From: an uncultured Elusimicrobiales bacterium
GTDB taxonomy: Bacteria; Elusimicrobiota; Elusimicrobia; Elusimicrobiales; Elusimicrobiaceae
Direction of reading: 5' to 3'
Assembly (NCBI GenBank): GCA_944326725.1
Contig: CALVFA010000051.1
Span: forward strand, 1-57,407
DNA length: 57,407 nucleotides
Part shown: one piece after another, positions 40,654 through 49,185 of the stretch
Layout of the letters: each line of letters begins with the position of its first letter
Numbering within the stretch: the stretch's first letter is position 1
Notes under the pieces: generated by a model
Seen by the model: the letters and a program-made list of their open reading frames with translations, nothing else
The model's database searches: none
Told to the model about the DNA's origin: nothing
Program-made: the position numbers and the translations under genes

Positions 40654-43026
40654 CTACATCATATTTGAAACATTGAAGTAGAAGTGCGAGCGGTCCTCAT
40701 TGCTCTTATGGTTCAAGCCGTACCCCCAGTCAATGCGTATTGGCAGCGACGGGGTGGTCAGACGCAGGCCTACGCCCACGCCGGCCTTGAATTGGCTTTC
40801 ATCGGGTCCAAGCGAGAAGTCCACATCGTCAAAGTGATTCCATGAGTTACCTAAGTCAAAGAACAAAGCAAATTGCGCCATCGTGCGCCGCCCTTCGCGC
40901 GCCAAGGGGAAGCGCAATTCCGCATTCATTACATAATAGGTGGTGCCGCCGTATTCGGGCCCCACTTCGCCGGCGCGGTCATAGCCGCGCACCGTATCGG
41001 CGCCGCCTAAGAAGAATTTTTCATACGGGGGCACTTCGTCTGTGCGTCCGTAAGAGCGCACTGCGCCGATTTTATTGGACAGCACAAACACGATGGGGTA
41101 ATTGCCGCCCACATTCCACACCGTATAGTTAAAGCTGGAAGCGGCGTTTAAGTACCACAAATCCAAATCTCCGCCAATGGGGCCGCCGGCTAAAGAGAGC
41201 CCCAGCGAGTTGCGCCAGCCGCTGGTCGGGTCCCAGATATTATCGCGCGTGTCTATGGCAAAATCTACCCCAAAGGTGGACATATAGGTATCGCCTTTGG
41301 CAATGTAGTTGGGGGCTCCGGGTTGGGCGTTGGGCTCTTTAAACCGATCATCAATGTCATAAATATCAATGTTTTCAAATGCATAACTGAAGCTTAACTG
41401 GTAAATATCGTCATTAAAGCGCGGGCCTACGCGCACGCGTCCTCCGATGCGTTTTTCGGTATAGGCTTGGTTTTCGTCAGCAAAAGAGCGGTAGCGGCGG
41501 GTGTTATACAAATCCACGCCCAAAGAGGTGGGTTTGTCATAGAGCCAGGGGGTAGTCCAGCTGACGGTATAGTCCAAAATTTCTTTACCAAACATCGTGC
41601 GTAAAGACAGCCGCTGCGCCCGCCCAAACAGGTTCATATGGTTAATGGACACTTCGCCATACAGCCCGTCCATAGAGCTCATGGCCAACCCGGCGGTAAA
41701 CATACCGGGGCGGCCTTCTACAATGTTAAAGCCCAGGTCCACTTTTTGGGGGTCTGCGGTGGGTTGTATGTCCACCTGGACGTCGTTGACAAAGCCCAGG
41801 TTTAAAATTTTGGATTGGCTGCGCTGTATTTTTTGGGAGTCATACAAATCGCCGGGTTTAATGGAAAGCTCCCGCGTAAAGACGTATTTTTTGGTTTTTT
41901 CGTAACCGGTTACGTCCACGTGGTCTACATAGAAAATATGCCCTTCGGAAATGTCATAATTTACATTTAAGCGGCCGTCTTCTATGGTGGTTTGCGGATC
42001 TACGCGCACCTGCAGGTAGCCTCTGTTGGCGTATTGTTGCTGAATGGCGACGACGGTATCGTCAAAGTCTTTTTGGTTATAGAGCTTGCCTTCGCGCAAG
42101 TAAACGTATTTGTCCAGCTCTTCGGTGGTAAAAACATTGTTGCCCTCAAAGGAAACGGTGCCAAAGTCCACTTTGGGGCTGTTGGTGGCGTCATACGAGA
42201 GGGAGACTTCCGTCTTATCTTCATTAAAATCTATTTGCGGCTGGCTTAAATTAAATTCGGCAAAGCCTTTGTTGCGCGCGTATAAAATCATTTTGACCCA
42301 GTCGCGCTGCAAGTTTTGGGGTTTGAACACTTTGTTGGGGCGGTTGGACGCTTTTTTGCGGATTTTTTCCAGCGGCAGAGAGGTGTCCTGCGGCAGGCCG
42401 TTTAAATTCAGCGCCGTCACGCGCACGCGCGGGCCTTCGTCTATAATGAGTTTAACGGTAACGGTGTTGGTCTTTTCGTCCGGGATTACTTCATAGGTAA
42501 CTTCTGCGCTGACATAGCCTTTTTCGGCGTATTTGGCTTTAATGCGCTCCAAATCCCCTTCCAATTTGGCTTCATTGAAAGGGTCTTTTACCTTCAGCGT
42601 CATGGCAGAAGTAATGGCGCCTTTGCCCAGTTTTTTGCGGCCTTCGTAAATAATACGGTCAAAAATCGGTTTTTCTTCTACGATATAGGTAATGCGGTGG
42701 CAGGGCTGGGGGACGCCGGCTTCGTCTTTGCGTGTGCCTTTCATGCGCGAAACGTCCACCTGCACGCTGTCAAAGTTGCCTAGCGCGGACACGTCCATAA
42801 TGTCCTCGTTTACCGTATAGCGTTCGTACAGTTTGCCTTTCTCGGCGTGGGCGGCTTTGGTGACGGTGCGTTTGCTGATGTTTTTAAGTCCGTCCACCGC
42901 CACTTCGCAGACCATCCAGGGTCCGTTGGGGTCAATATCGTCGGCTGCGTCTTGGGCGCAAAGCAAACCGGGTAGTAGAACAGCAGCCAGTAAAGCGGCC
43001 CATTTGGTAGAAGTAGAAAAAGAAAT
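40654..43026 (-). CDS. bamA: Outer-membrane barrel assembly protein BamA
   Basis: 790 residues if translation starts at ATT 43026. Five POTRA domains (about 35-430) precede the Omp85 barrel; examples are VDGLKNISKRTVTKA, GTVSFEGNNVFTTEELDKY and DHVDVTGYEKTKKYVFTREL. The barrel has GGADTVRGYDR, which carries the Omp85 VRGY/F motif, and ends GVGVGLRLTTPSLPIRIDWGYGL. In the annotated frame the first standard codon is TTG 42966, which cuts the signal peptide in two. Upstream codons encode STSTKWAALLAAVLLPGLLCA, a good signal peptide. No ATG, GTG or TTG lies in frame before it. AAGGGG lies 6 nt before the ATT. Confidence 0.9.
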   Translation of the reverse strand: MSFSTSTKWAALLAAVLLPGLLCAQDAADDIDPNGPWMVCEVAVDGLKNISKRTVTKAAHAEKGKLYERYTVNEDIMDVSALGNFDSVQVDVSRMKGTRKDEAGVPQPCHRITYIVEEKPIFDRIIYEGRKKLGKGAITSAMTLKVKDPFNEAKLEGDLERIKAKYAEKGYVSAEVTYEVIPDEKTNTVTVKLIIDEGPRVRVTALNLNGLPQDTSLPLEKIRKKASNRPNKVFKPQNLQRDWVKMILYARNKGFAEFNLSQPQIDFNEDKTEVSLSYDATNSPKVDFGTVSFEGNNVFTTEELDKYVYLREGKLYNQKDFDDTVVAIQQQYANRGYLQVRVDPQTTIEDGRLNVNYDISEGHIFYVDHVDVTGYEKTKKYVFTRELSIKPGDLYDSQKIQRSQSKILNLGFVNDVQVDIQPTADPQKVDLGFNIVEGRPGMFTAGLAMSSMDGLYGEVSINHMNLFGRAQRLSLRTMFGKEILDYTVSWTTPWLYDKPTSLGVDLYNTRRYRSFADENQAYTEKRIGGRVRVGPRFNDDIYQLSFSYAFENIDIYDIDDRFKEPNAQPGAPNYIAKGDTYMSTFGVDFAIDTRDNIWDPTSGWRNSLGLSLAGGPIGGDLDLWYLNAASSFNYTVWNVGGNYPIVFVLSNKIGAVRSYGRTDEVPPYEKFFLGGADTVRGYDRAGEVGPEYGGTTYYVMNAELRFPLAREGRRTMAQFALFFDLGNSWNHFDDVDFSLGPDESQFKAGVGVGLRLTTPSLPIRIDWGYGLNHKSNEDRSHFYFNVSNMM

Positions 43027-43052
43027 AACCCACCCCTTCTGTCGTTTACAAT

Positions 43053-43084
43053 AAAAAGCCCGCGCAGCGGCTGCGGCGCGGGCT
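43053..43084 (-). terminator. Terminator of rpmB, just before bamA
   Basis: The GC-rich stem AGCCCGCGC/GCGCGGGCT plus an inner part is followed on the minus strand by five T. It ends about 26 nt before the presumed bamA start, leaving little space for a separate bamA promoter. Confidence 0.85.
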
Positions 43085-43118
43085 GACGTCAGAAAACAAA
43101 AACGGCGCGAGACCGGGT

Positions 43119-43313
43119 TTATTTGGTCGGTCTTTTGGCCAGTCCGCTTTTAATGCAGTTGGTGCACACGTAGGCCGTCTGCGTTTTGCCTTCCAAGACC
43201 ACTTTCTGCTTTTGCAGGTTGGGGCTGAAGGTGCGTTTCGTTCTGAGGTTGGAGTGGCTGTAAGAACCGCCGGACACGGGGCCTTTGCCACAGATTGCAC
43301 ATTTATACGCCAT
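43119..43313 (-). CDS. rpmB: 50S ribosomal protein L28
   Basis: 64 residues. It opens AYKCAICGKGPVSGGSYSHS with the zinc-binding C-x2-C and a later CTNC, the C+ paralogue form. RTKRTFSPNLQ is the L28 core. AAGGAAGG sits before the ATG. It has its own promoter (43354-43382) and terminator. Confidence 0.97.
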   Translation of the reverse strand: MAYKCAICGKGPVSGGSYSHSNLRTKRTFSPNLQKQKVVLEGKTQTAYVCTNCIKSGLAKRPTK

Positions 43314-43353
43314 AAAGTCCTTCCTTATACAATGAATTAAATTGGGTCTTTAT

Positions 43354-43382
43354 ATTCTAGTAAATAATTGCGCTTTTGTCCA
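43354..43382 (-). promoter_or_regulatory. Promoter of rpmB
   Basis: On the minus strand TGGACA (43377-43382) and TAGAAT (43354-43359) are 17 nt apart, 40 nt before the rpmB start. The -35 touches the terC stop codon region. Confidence 0.6.
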
Positions 43383-44324
43383 TTAGCGGGCGGTTTCTTT
43401 AGGAGGGAAAACCTTGCTGGCCAAAATAGACAGGGCCAGTATGGCCACAATGACGCCCAAAGAGAGCGGCACCGGGATTTTGACATAGTGGGAAATAATC
43501 ATCTTTACGCCCACAAAGAACAAAATGACGGAAATGCCGTATTTAAGATACGGAAACCGCCCCGCCATGCCCGAAAGCAAAAAGTACAGCGAGCGCAGCC
43601 CGATAATAGCAAAAATGTTGGAAGAGTAGACTAAAAACGTATCGCGCGTAATACCCAATACCGCCGGAATGGAGTCCACCGCAAAAATGACGTCCGACAT
43701 TTCAATTACCAGCAGTGCGGCAAACAACGGCGTGGCAAACCATTTGGCGTTTTCTTTGACAAAGAAATTATTGCCGTGGTAGTCGGTTTTAATGGGCATA
43801 ATCTTTTTAAATACCCGCAGGATAAAGGAGTTGCCCGGGTCCATCTTCTCGTCTTCTTTTTGCAAGAGCATTTTGGCGGCGGTAAAAATCAGCAAGGCGC
43901 CAAACACGTAAATCATCCATGCAAAGGCGGAAATAAGCTGTACCCCTACAAAAATAAAGATAAAACGCATGACCACCGCGCCCAAAATACCCCACAAAAG
44001 CACTTTGGGCTGTAAATCGTGCGGTACGGCAAAATAGCTGAAAATCATGATAAACACGAACATGTTGTCTATGGAGAGGGAGTATTCCAAAATATAGCCC
44101 GTGTAAAATTCCAGCGCATGGCGCGGCCCTTCAAAAAGCCATATGGCCCCGCCAAACAAAGCGGCCAAAGAAACCCACGCCGTTACCATGACGGCGGCTT
44201 CTTTAATAGACACATGCCCCTGGTGTTTGTTTAAAACCGCCAGGTCAATAAACAGGGCCGCCAAAACTACTATCCAAAAAGCAACCCACATCGCTACCGA
44301 TACGGTGGTGGTGACAGGTTCCAT
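43383..44324 (-). CDS. TerC/Alx-family integral membrane protein
   Basis: 313 residues with about nine membrane segments. Family motifs are EYSLSIDNMFVFIMIFSYF (acidic Asp in the first conserved helix, about 81-99) and LLVIEMSDVIFAVDSIPAVLGIT (about 206-228). Members are linked to tellurite resistance, manganese export or pH response (Alx) and to co-translational metal loading. No yybP-ykoY-type riboswitch is visible upstream; instead tRNA-Thr lies 43 nt before the start. GGAGAG precedes the ATG. Confidence 0.93.
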   Translation of the reverse strand: MEPVTTTVSVAMWVAFWIVVLAALFIDLAVLNKHQGHVSIKEAAVMVTAWVSLAALFGGAIWLFEGPRHALEFYTGYILEYSLSIDNMFVFIMIFSYFAVPHDLQPKVLLWGILGAVVMRFIFIFVGVQLISAFAWMIYVFGALLIFTAAKMLLQKEDEKMDPGNSFILRVFKKIMPIKTDYHGNNFFVKENAKWFATPLFAALLVIEMSDVIFAVDSIPAVLGITRDTFLVYSSNIFAIIGLRSLYFLLSGMAGRFPYLKYGISVILFFVGVKMIISHYVKIPVPLSLGVIVAILALSILASKVFPPKETAR

Positions 44325-44367
44325 AGTCTCTCCAATTTAGGTGAAAATAAACGCTGAGGACGAAAAA

Positions 44368-44440
44368 AGCCGAGAATGGGACTTGAACCCACAACCTTTC
44401 GCTTACAAGGCGAGTGCTCTACCAGTTGAGCTATCTCGGC
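44368..44440 (-). tRNA. tRNA-Thr (TGT)
   Basis: A full cloverleaf on the minus strand: acceptor GCCGAGA/TCTCGGC, D arm GCTC..GAGC, anticodon loop CTTGTAA with anticodon TGT, and T loop TTCAAGT. The 27-43 pair is C-A and 49-65 is G-T. The discriminator is T, CCA is not encoded, and a T6 run follows at once. A minus-strand promoter with TAAGAT and TTGTGG is possible just upstream. Confidence 0.95.
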
Positions 44441-44506
44441 GTTATTTCCGTTTCTTTATCTTATCAAATTTACCCCTTGTCCCACAAACAGGGGGTTAAA
44501 TAATTG

Positions 44507-44515
44507 TGCTACAAT
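44507..44515 (+). promoter_or_regulatory. Extended -10 of the tldD-like pair
   Basis: TGCTACAAT, an extended -10 (TACAAT at 44510-44515), lies 30 nt before the ATG. No convincing -35 is at 17 nt, as expected when the TG motif compensates. Confidence 0.55.
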
Positions 44516-44544
44516 AGACATATATATTTTGGAAGGAGCCTGAT

Positions 44545-46239
44545 ATGAATAAATTTTTCTCGGCGTTTGCCCTGCTGTTTTTGGCGGCGTGGGGGTGGGC
44601 GGAGCCTTGTGATTTGGCCCAGCAAACGCCTTTGCGTTTAATGGAGCAGGAACTGCAGCGCAGTTTTAAAATCTTAAAGAAACAAAAGCCTCCTATTTAT
44701 TACCTTTCTTATACTTATACGCAGGGGGAAGAAAATGTGCTCTCTGTGGCCTATGACGGGGTGTCTGTCTTGCGCAGTGCTCCGGTATCCGTGGCGGAGG
44801 TGCTGGCCCGGGCGGGAAGTCCGGCATTGGATAACACACATGCTTTGCGCGGAGAACAAGAAAATTGGAATGTGTCCATGTGGTCGGCTCCTGTAGCCGA
44901 TGCGGCGGACAGCAAAGGATTTTTGGCTGCCTGGTGGAACGCCACGCAGCAAGCGGCGGAAACGGCCCAGCGGGATCTGAGCCAGGTGCAGTCCAATGTC
45001 CGTTCTATGGCAGATACCCGTGACAAGTCTGATGACTTTGTCTTTCCACCCCAAGAAAATTATTGCCATAGCGAACCTTTGCAAAACGTAGATTTAAAGC
45101 CGTTTGTACCGCGTTTAAAAGCGGCCTCACGTTTGGTATTGGGCAAGGAGTATGTGTTAGACGCATCTTTTGCTATTAGCGTATCCCAGGGGCACCGCTA
45201 TTTTGCAGACAGCCGCGGAACTTTATTAAAAACACCTTATTCTTTTTTTCGTTTGTCTTATCAAATTAGCGGCCGAAGCAAAGACGGGCTGGAAATCAGC
45301 CGCGACGGGATTTATGACGTTTCTTCCGCCGACGAATTCCCTACCCAGGAGCAATTAGTAGCCGACGTGGCAAAATCGCTCTCTGAGCTGGAAGAGCTTT
45401 CAAAAGCCCCCGAGGGGACTCCTTACAATGCGCCCACCATTTTAAAAGGCCGCGCCGCGGCGGTGTTTGTGCATGAGGTGATGGGGCACCGCTTGGAAGG
45501 GTACCGCTTAAAAAATGCAGATGATGGGCAAACCCTTTCTGGCAAAGTGGGGCAGCAGGTGATTTCTCCGCTGATTACCATTACGGCAGACCCGACGCAG
45601 ACGGAGTTTAAAGGCGAGCCTTTGCGCGGACATTATGAATATGATGACGAGGGCGTTAAAGCCCGCCCAGTGGTGCTGATAGAAAACGGCGTGCTGAAAA
45701 ACTTTTTAATGCAAAGCAGCCCTATTGAAGGTTTTCCCGCCTCCAACGGGCATGGGCGCAAGCAAATCGGCCGCCGGCCGGAGGCGCGCATGAGCGTCAT
45801 TCGTGCGACGGCTTCTGAAACGGTGCCTTATGATAAGCTGGAAGACATGCTGCTTGAAGAAATTAAAAAACAAGGCAAGCAGTATGGTTTTATTGTGGAA
45901 GATTTGGGCGGCGGTTATACGCTGACGGGCACCAGCCTGCCGCAAAGCTTTAAATTAGAAACCAAACGCGTGTTTAAAGTATACCCCGATGGGCGCAAAG
46001 AGGTGGTGCGCGGCCTAGATGTGGTGGGCACGCCGCTGGTCAGCTTTAACAAGATTATAGCCGCCGGAGATGATGATACCTTGTTTAACGGCACCTGCGG
46101 GGCTTCCTCTGGCTGGGTGCCGCAGAGCAATATTGCCCCCAGCCTGCTGTTTGAAAATTTAGAGATGGAAAAAACCCGCAAGAATGATTTCAAGCCGCCT
46201 GTATTGCCGGCGCCGGACGTGAAAGGGGGGAAGAAATGA
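44545..46239 (+). CDS. Secreted TldD-type metalloprotease
   Basis: 564 residues. A signal peptide ends near WGWAEP (residue 20), unlike cytoplasmic TldD. The N-terminal half is a divergent TldD/PmbA domain. The C-terminal half has the metal-binding VFVHEVMGHRLEG (HExxxH, about 310), FLMQSSPIEGFPASNGHGRKQIG, RPEARMSV and EDLGGGYTLTG, followed by the conserved Cys in NGTCGASSG. TldD-TldE complexes degrade or mature small peptides. This periplasmic version is paired with a second gene by a 4-nt overlap. GGAAGGAG lies before the ATG. Confidence 0.88.
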   Translation: MNKFFSAFALLFLAAWGWAEPCDLAQQTPLRLMEQELQRSFKILKKQKPPIYYLSYTYTQGEENVLSVAYDGVSVLRSAPVSVAEVLARAGSPALDNTHALRGEQENWNVSMWSAPVADAADSKGFLAAWWNATQQAAETAQRDLSQVQSNVRSMADTRDKSDDFVFPPQENYCHSEPLQNVDLKPFVPRLKAASRLVLGKEYVLDASFAISVSQGHRYFADSRGTLLKTPYSFFRLSYQISGRSKDGLEISRDGIYDVSSADEFPTQEQLVADVAKSLSELEELSKAPEGTPYNAPTILKGRAAAVFVHEVMGHRLEGYRLKNADDGQTLSGKVGQQVISPLITITADPTQTEFKGEPLRGHYEYDDEGVKARPVVLIENGVLKNFLMQSSPIEGFPASNGHGRKQIGRRPEARMSVIRATASETVPYDKLEDMLLEEIKKQGKQYGFIVEDLGGGYTLTGTSLPQSFKLETKRVFKVYPDGRKEVVRGLDVVGTPLVSFNKIIAAGDDDTLFNGTCGASSGWVPQSNIAPSLLFENLEMEKTRKNDFKPPVLPAPDVKGGKK

Positions 46240-47882
46240 GAAAAAGCCTTTTTGTTTTATTGGTCTTATTAGCCGGTTCTGTCACGGCGGCCCCACTGCC
46301 GGATAATATCTTCTTTAGGGCTATGCAAGACGAAATGCAGCGGACGCAAAAAGAACTGCGCGTGCCGGGCAGCCCCAAGCCGTTTTTTACAGCGTATAAG
46401 ATTATCTATTCTACATCGCAAAATTTTGAAGCGTTGTTTGGGGTGCCTTATGCCAGAGAGGAGGAGCCAAAAACAAATTTGACGGCTATGGGCTATATTT
46501 ATGCCGGCACCGCCCGGACAAACAGTTCCGGGTTTGATAATGATATGTACTATTACCGTCCGGCGGCTTCTTTTTCCGGCCCGCTGAGTTATGAGGGGCT
46601 GCGCCGTTTGCTGTGGCGTTTGACAGATTCGGAATACATATTTGCTTCCACCTCTTATGAGAGAAAAGAAGCGTATAAACGCCAAAAAAACATCATAGAC
46701 CCTTTGCCGGATTTTACCGCTTCTGCCAAAGCGTCTTATGTGCAGGATATCCCGGCTTTTCCAAAGATAGACGCTGCCACCAGCCAAAAACTGGTGGAGG
46801 AACTTTCCGCTTTAGGCAAAGAGCTGTCCTATTTGGAATTTTTCAGTACCGCCCTTCAATTTGCGCAACAGGATATTTATTTCTTGGACAGTGAAGGAGA
46901 TTTCTATCAGTACAGCATTCCGCTGGCGTCTTTTTCCATAACGGCCCGCCTGAGAAACCAAGATGGATACAAAGAGAATGTCCGTCAGAATTGGTCTCTT
47001 CCCTGGGCGGCTGCGCTGAATCAGGCGGAACTGAAAGAATGGACGGAGCAGTTTTTGCAAGAGCTCCAAGATATGTACCAAGCCCGTAAAGCGGAGCCGT
47101 ACTTGGGGCCGGTATTGTTGGAGCCCAAAGCCGCCGGCGGATTTTTTAACCAATTGTTTATCAGCAATGCCAACAACCCCAAGCCTTTGCTTTCCGCCCA
47201 ACGGGAAACCGATACTACAGCCGGGCAATTTAAGGATAAAATGGGTTTGCGCGTCATCAGCCATCTGTTAGATGTGTATGACCGGCCGCATGTGCGGGAA
47301 TATGAGGATATTCCTCTGCAGGCATTTATGCCAATAGATGATGAGGGCGTGGAGGCAAAAGAACTAAAGTTGGTGCAGAGCGGCAAATTGCTGGGGCTGC
47401 CGGGTTCACGCAGCCCGATAGCCGGGCAAAAGCGCAGTAACGGACATGCGCGTTTTAACAGCCGTACTTATCCGCGGGCCATGCTGAGCAATGTTTTCTT
47501 TACGCCGAAGAATCCACTTTCCGCAGAGGAACTGGAGCAAAAATTGCTGGCCCGCTGCCAAGAGCTGGAGCTGGAATATTGTTATATTTTCCCGCGGTTT
47601 CCCGTGATTACCGGCGGCAAGGGCGAGCTGGACTTTGCCTGGCGTATTTATACCAATGACGGGCGGAAAGAGCCCGTATACGGCCTTCGCCTGGAAGGGG
47701 TCACCACCCGTAGTTTAAGAGATGTGTCGGCCGCGGCAGATGACATGTCCGTTTCTCATTTTGTAGATAACAGAAACCAAATGCCGTTTTCTGTCATTGC
47801 GCCGTCTGTATTGGTAGATGAAATAGAGATTTTGCCTACCCAGCGCAAGCCGGACCGAAAGCCTTTTGTGCCTCTTCCATAA
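46236..47882 (+). CDS. Secreted TldE/PmbA-like partner, no HExxxH
   Basis: 548 residues. A signal peptide ends near VTAAPL (residue 18). The C-terminal half follows the preceding gene's layout: YEDIPLQAFMPIDDEGVEAKELKLVQSGKLLGL matches the DDEGVKARPVVLIENGVLKNF region, and SNGHARFNSRTYPRAML matches GRKQIGRRPEARMSV. The metal motif HExxxH is missing, as in the non-catalytic TldE of known TldD/E heterodimers. Ends with a strong terminator. Probably the structural partner of the upstream protease. Confidence 0.8.
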   Translation: MRKSLFVLLVLLAGSVTAAPLPDNIFFRAMQDEMQRTQKELRVPGSPKPFFTAYKIIYSTSQNFEALFGVPYAREEEPKTNLTAMGYIYAGTARTNSSGFDNDMYYYRPAASFSGPLSYEGLRRLLWRLTDSEYIFASTSYERKEAYKRQKNIIDPLPDFTASAKASYVQDIPAFPKIDAATSQKLVEELSALGKELSYLEFFSTALQFAQQDIYFLDSEGDFYQYSIPLASFSITARLRNQDGYKENVRQNWSLPWAAALNQAELKEWTEQFLQELQDMYQARKAEPYLGPVLLEPKAAGGFFNQLFISNANNPKPLLSAQRETDTTAGQFKDKMGLRVISHLLDVYDRPHVREYEDIPLQAFMPIDDEGVEAKELKLVQSGKLLGLPGSRSPIAGQKRSNGHARFNSRTYPRAMLSNVFFTPKNPLSAEELEQKLLARCQELELEYCYIFPRFPVITGGKGELDFAWRIYTNDGRKEPVYGLRLEGVTTRSLRDVSAAADDMSVSHFVDNRNQMPFSVIAPSVLVDEIEILPTQRKPDRKPFVPLP

Positions 47883-47898
47883 AGAACGTTTCCATTGT

Positions 47899-47926
47899 AC
47901 GGACCGGGTTTCCCGGTCCGTTTTTT
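47899..47926 (+). terminator. Intrinsic terminator of the tldD-like pair
   Basis: A 10-bp stem ACGGACCGGG/CCCGGTCCGT (47899-47908 with 47912-47921) is followed by six T. Confidence 0.93.
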
Positions 47927-48183
47927 ATCTTTTGTATTAAGGCGTTTCGGGGCGTCGTTTCAGCATTTCAAATTACAGAGAATCTATTTTCCAGCGTACG
48001 CGTGTGAGGGCTGCCAATAGAAACGATGATAAAGCAGGCGGATAAAGGCACCTAACTGTACACACTAAAAAGCGGCGCGGAATAATCCGCCGGTGTGTGC
48101 AGAGGACGCCGGCTGTGGAGTGGCGGCGGGCAGCTTTTGTAAAAAGTTATTAATACGGAAGAGATTCCGTCCATAAATGGAGT
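47927..48183. other. Intergenic stretch with imperfect inverted repeats
   Basis: Between convergent transcription units. I see an imperfect inverted repeat with ACACAC/GTGTGT ends around 48060-48105 and a small hairpin ACGGAA-GAGA-TTCCGT near 48157-48172, which may act as a terminator of the TPR gene on the minus strand. No gene or known RNA recognised. Confidence 0.4.
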
Positions 48184-49185
48184 TTACAGCTTCCGGCTCC
48201 ATTTTCTTGTGTGAGGGGTTGTTTCCGGTTCGGCTAAAAGTTTATTGGCCACTTGGTAAGCAAAGGAATCATGGCCCAGTTCCCGGATTTTTTCCAGCTG
48301 TTGGCGGGCCTGCTCCGGCTGGCCTTTTTTTTGTAAGTTCATATAGGTCATAAACAGAGCCAATTCATTATCCGGATTTTCTTTAAGCAGTTGTTGGGCC
48401 TGAGCTAAAGAGGCGTCATACTTTCCAGCCTGGTAAAGCCACATGGAAGCAATAGCCCATAAATCTTCGCGCTGCGGCGCCAGCAGAGAGGCCGCTTTTA
48501 AATCTGCCAAAGCCTCTTCCATCAGCCCCAACCCTTTATAGGCGCGCGCGCTGAGCAGCCAATAGTTGGGGTCATCGGGGTTTTCCAGCTTTGCCATAGT
48601 GATATTAATAAAAGCATTTGGATAGTCGCGCTGGCGCAGAAAGGCAAAGGCGTAGCGCGCGCGGTTGACGGCCGGCGCTTGCGGATTTAACTGAAAGAAA
48701 GTGTCATAATATTGCCGTGCTTTAGAGTAAAAGCCCATCACAATATAGTTTTCCGCTTGACCGGAGAGAGCTTCTAAATTATCCGGCTCTAAGGCCAAGA
48801 CCCGGTTGTACAGTTCAATAGATTGGTCCGTTAAGGCGGTGCGCTGATATAGAGAGGCTGCCTCCAATAAAATGGGTATGTTTTTTTTGTGGAACTCCAA
48901 GGCTTCTTGGTAGACTTCCAGAGCTTTATCCGGATGGCCCAATTGTTCATAAGCCAGCCCCAGCAGGCGGTAGGCGCGGGCTTCGCGCCGTTTGATGTTT
49001 TTGGTTTTGTAGATATAATGGCTCAGTTCTACGACGGCTTGTTGGTAATCGCCGCGGTTGAACGTTTCGCGCGCTTGTACAAATTCCTGGCGGTCTTTGG
49101 GGCTAAAGCCAAACCAGCCGGCCTGTACGGGCAGGCAGAGCAAACAAAAAGACAGCAAAAGAAATAATTTATTTATTGACCACAT
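48184..49185 (-). CDS. Secreted TPR-repeat protein
   Basis: 333 residues with a signal peptide ending near LPVQAG (residue 22). At least seven TPR units follow, for example EARAYRLLGLAYEQLGHPDK, LLEAASLYQRTALTDQSIEL and YWLLSARAYKGLGLMEEALA. Probably a periplasmic or outer-membrane-associated scaffold. It overlaps the patatin gene by 17 nt and is the last gene of a six-gene minus-strand operon that starts near 53217. Confidence 0.85.
   Translation of the reverse strand: MWSINKLFLLLSFCLLCLPVQAGWFGFSPKDRQEFVQARETFNRGDYQQAVVELSHYIYKTKNIKRREARAYRLLGLAYEQLGHPDKALEVYQEALEFHKKNIPILLEAASLYQRTALTDQSIELYNRVLALEPDNLEALSGQAENYIVMGFYSKARQYYDTFFQLNPQAPAVNRARYAFAFLRQRDYPNAFINITMAKLENPDDPNYWLLSARAYKGLGLMEEALADLKAASLLAPQREDLWAIASMWLYQAGKYDASLAQAQQLLKENPDNELALFMTYMNLQKKGQPEQARQQLEKIRELGHDSFAYQVANKLLAEPETTPHTRKWSRKL

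Noticed and set aside
42966..42966. TTG 42966 as the bamA start
   Set aside because: It would remove the signal peptide from an outer-membrane protein.
44325..44368. Manganese (yybP-ykoY) riboswitch before terC
   Set aside because: Only 43 nt separate terC from tRNA-Thr, too short for the riboswitch.
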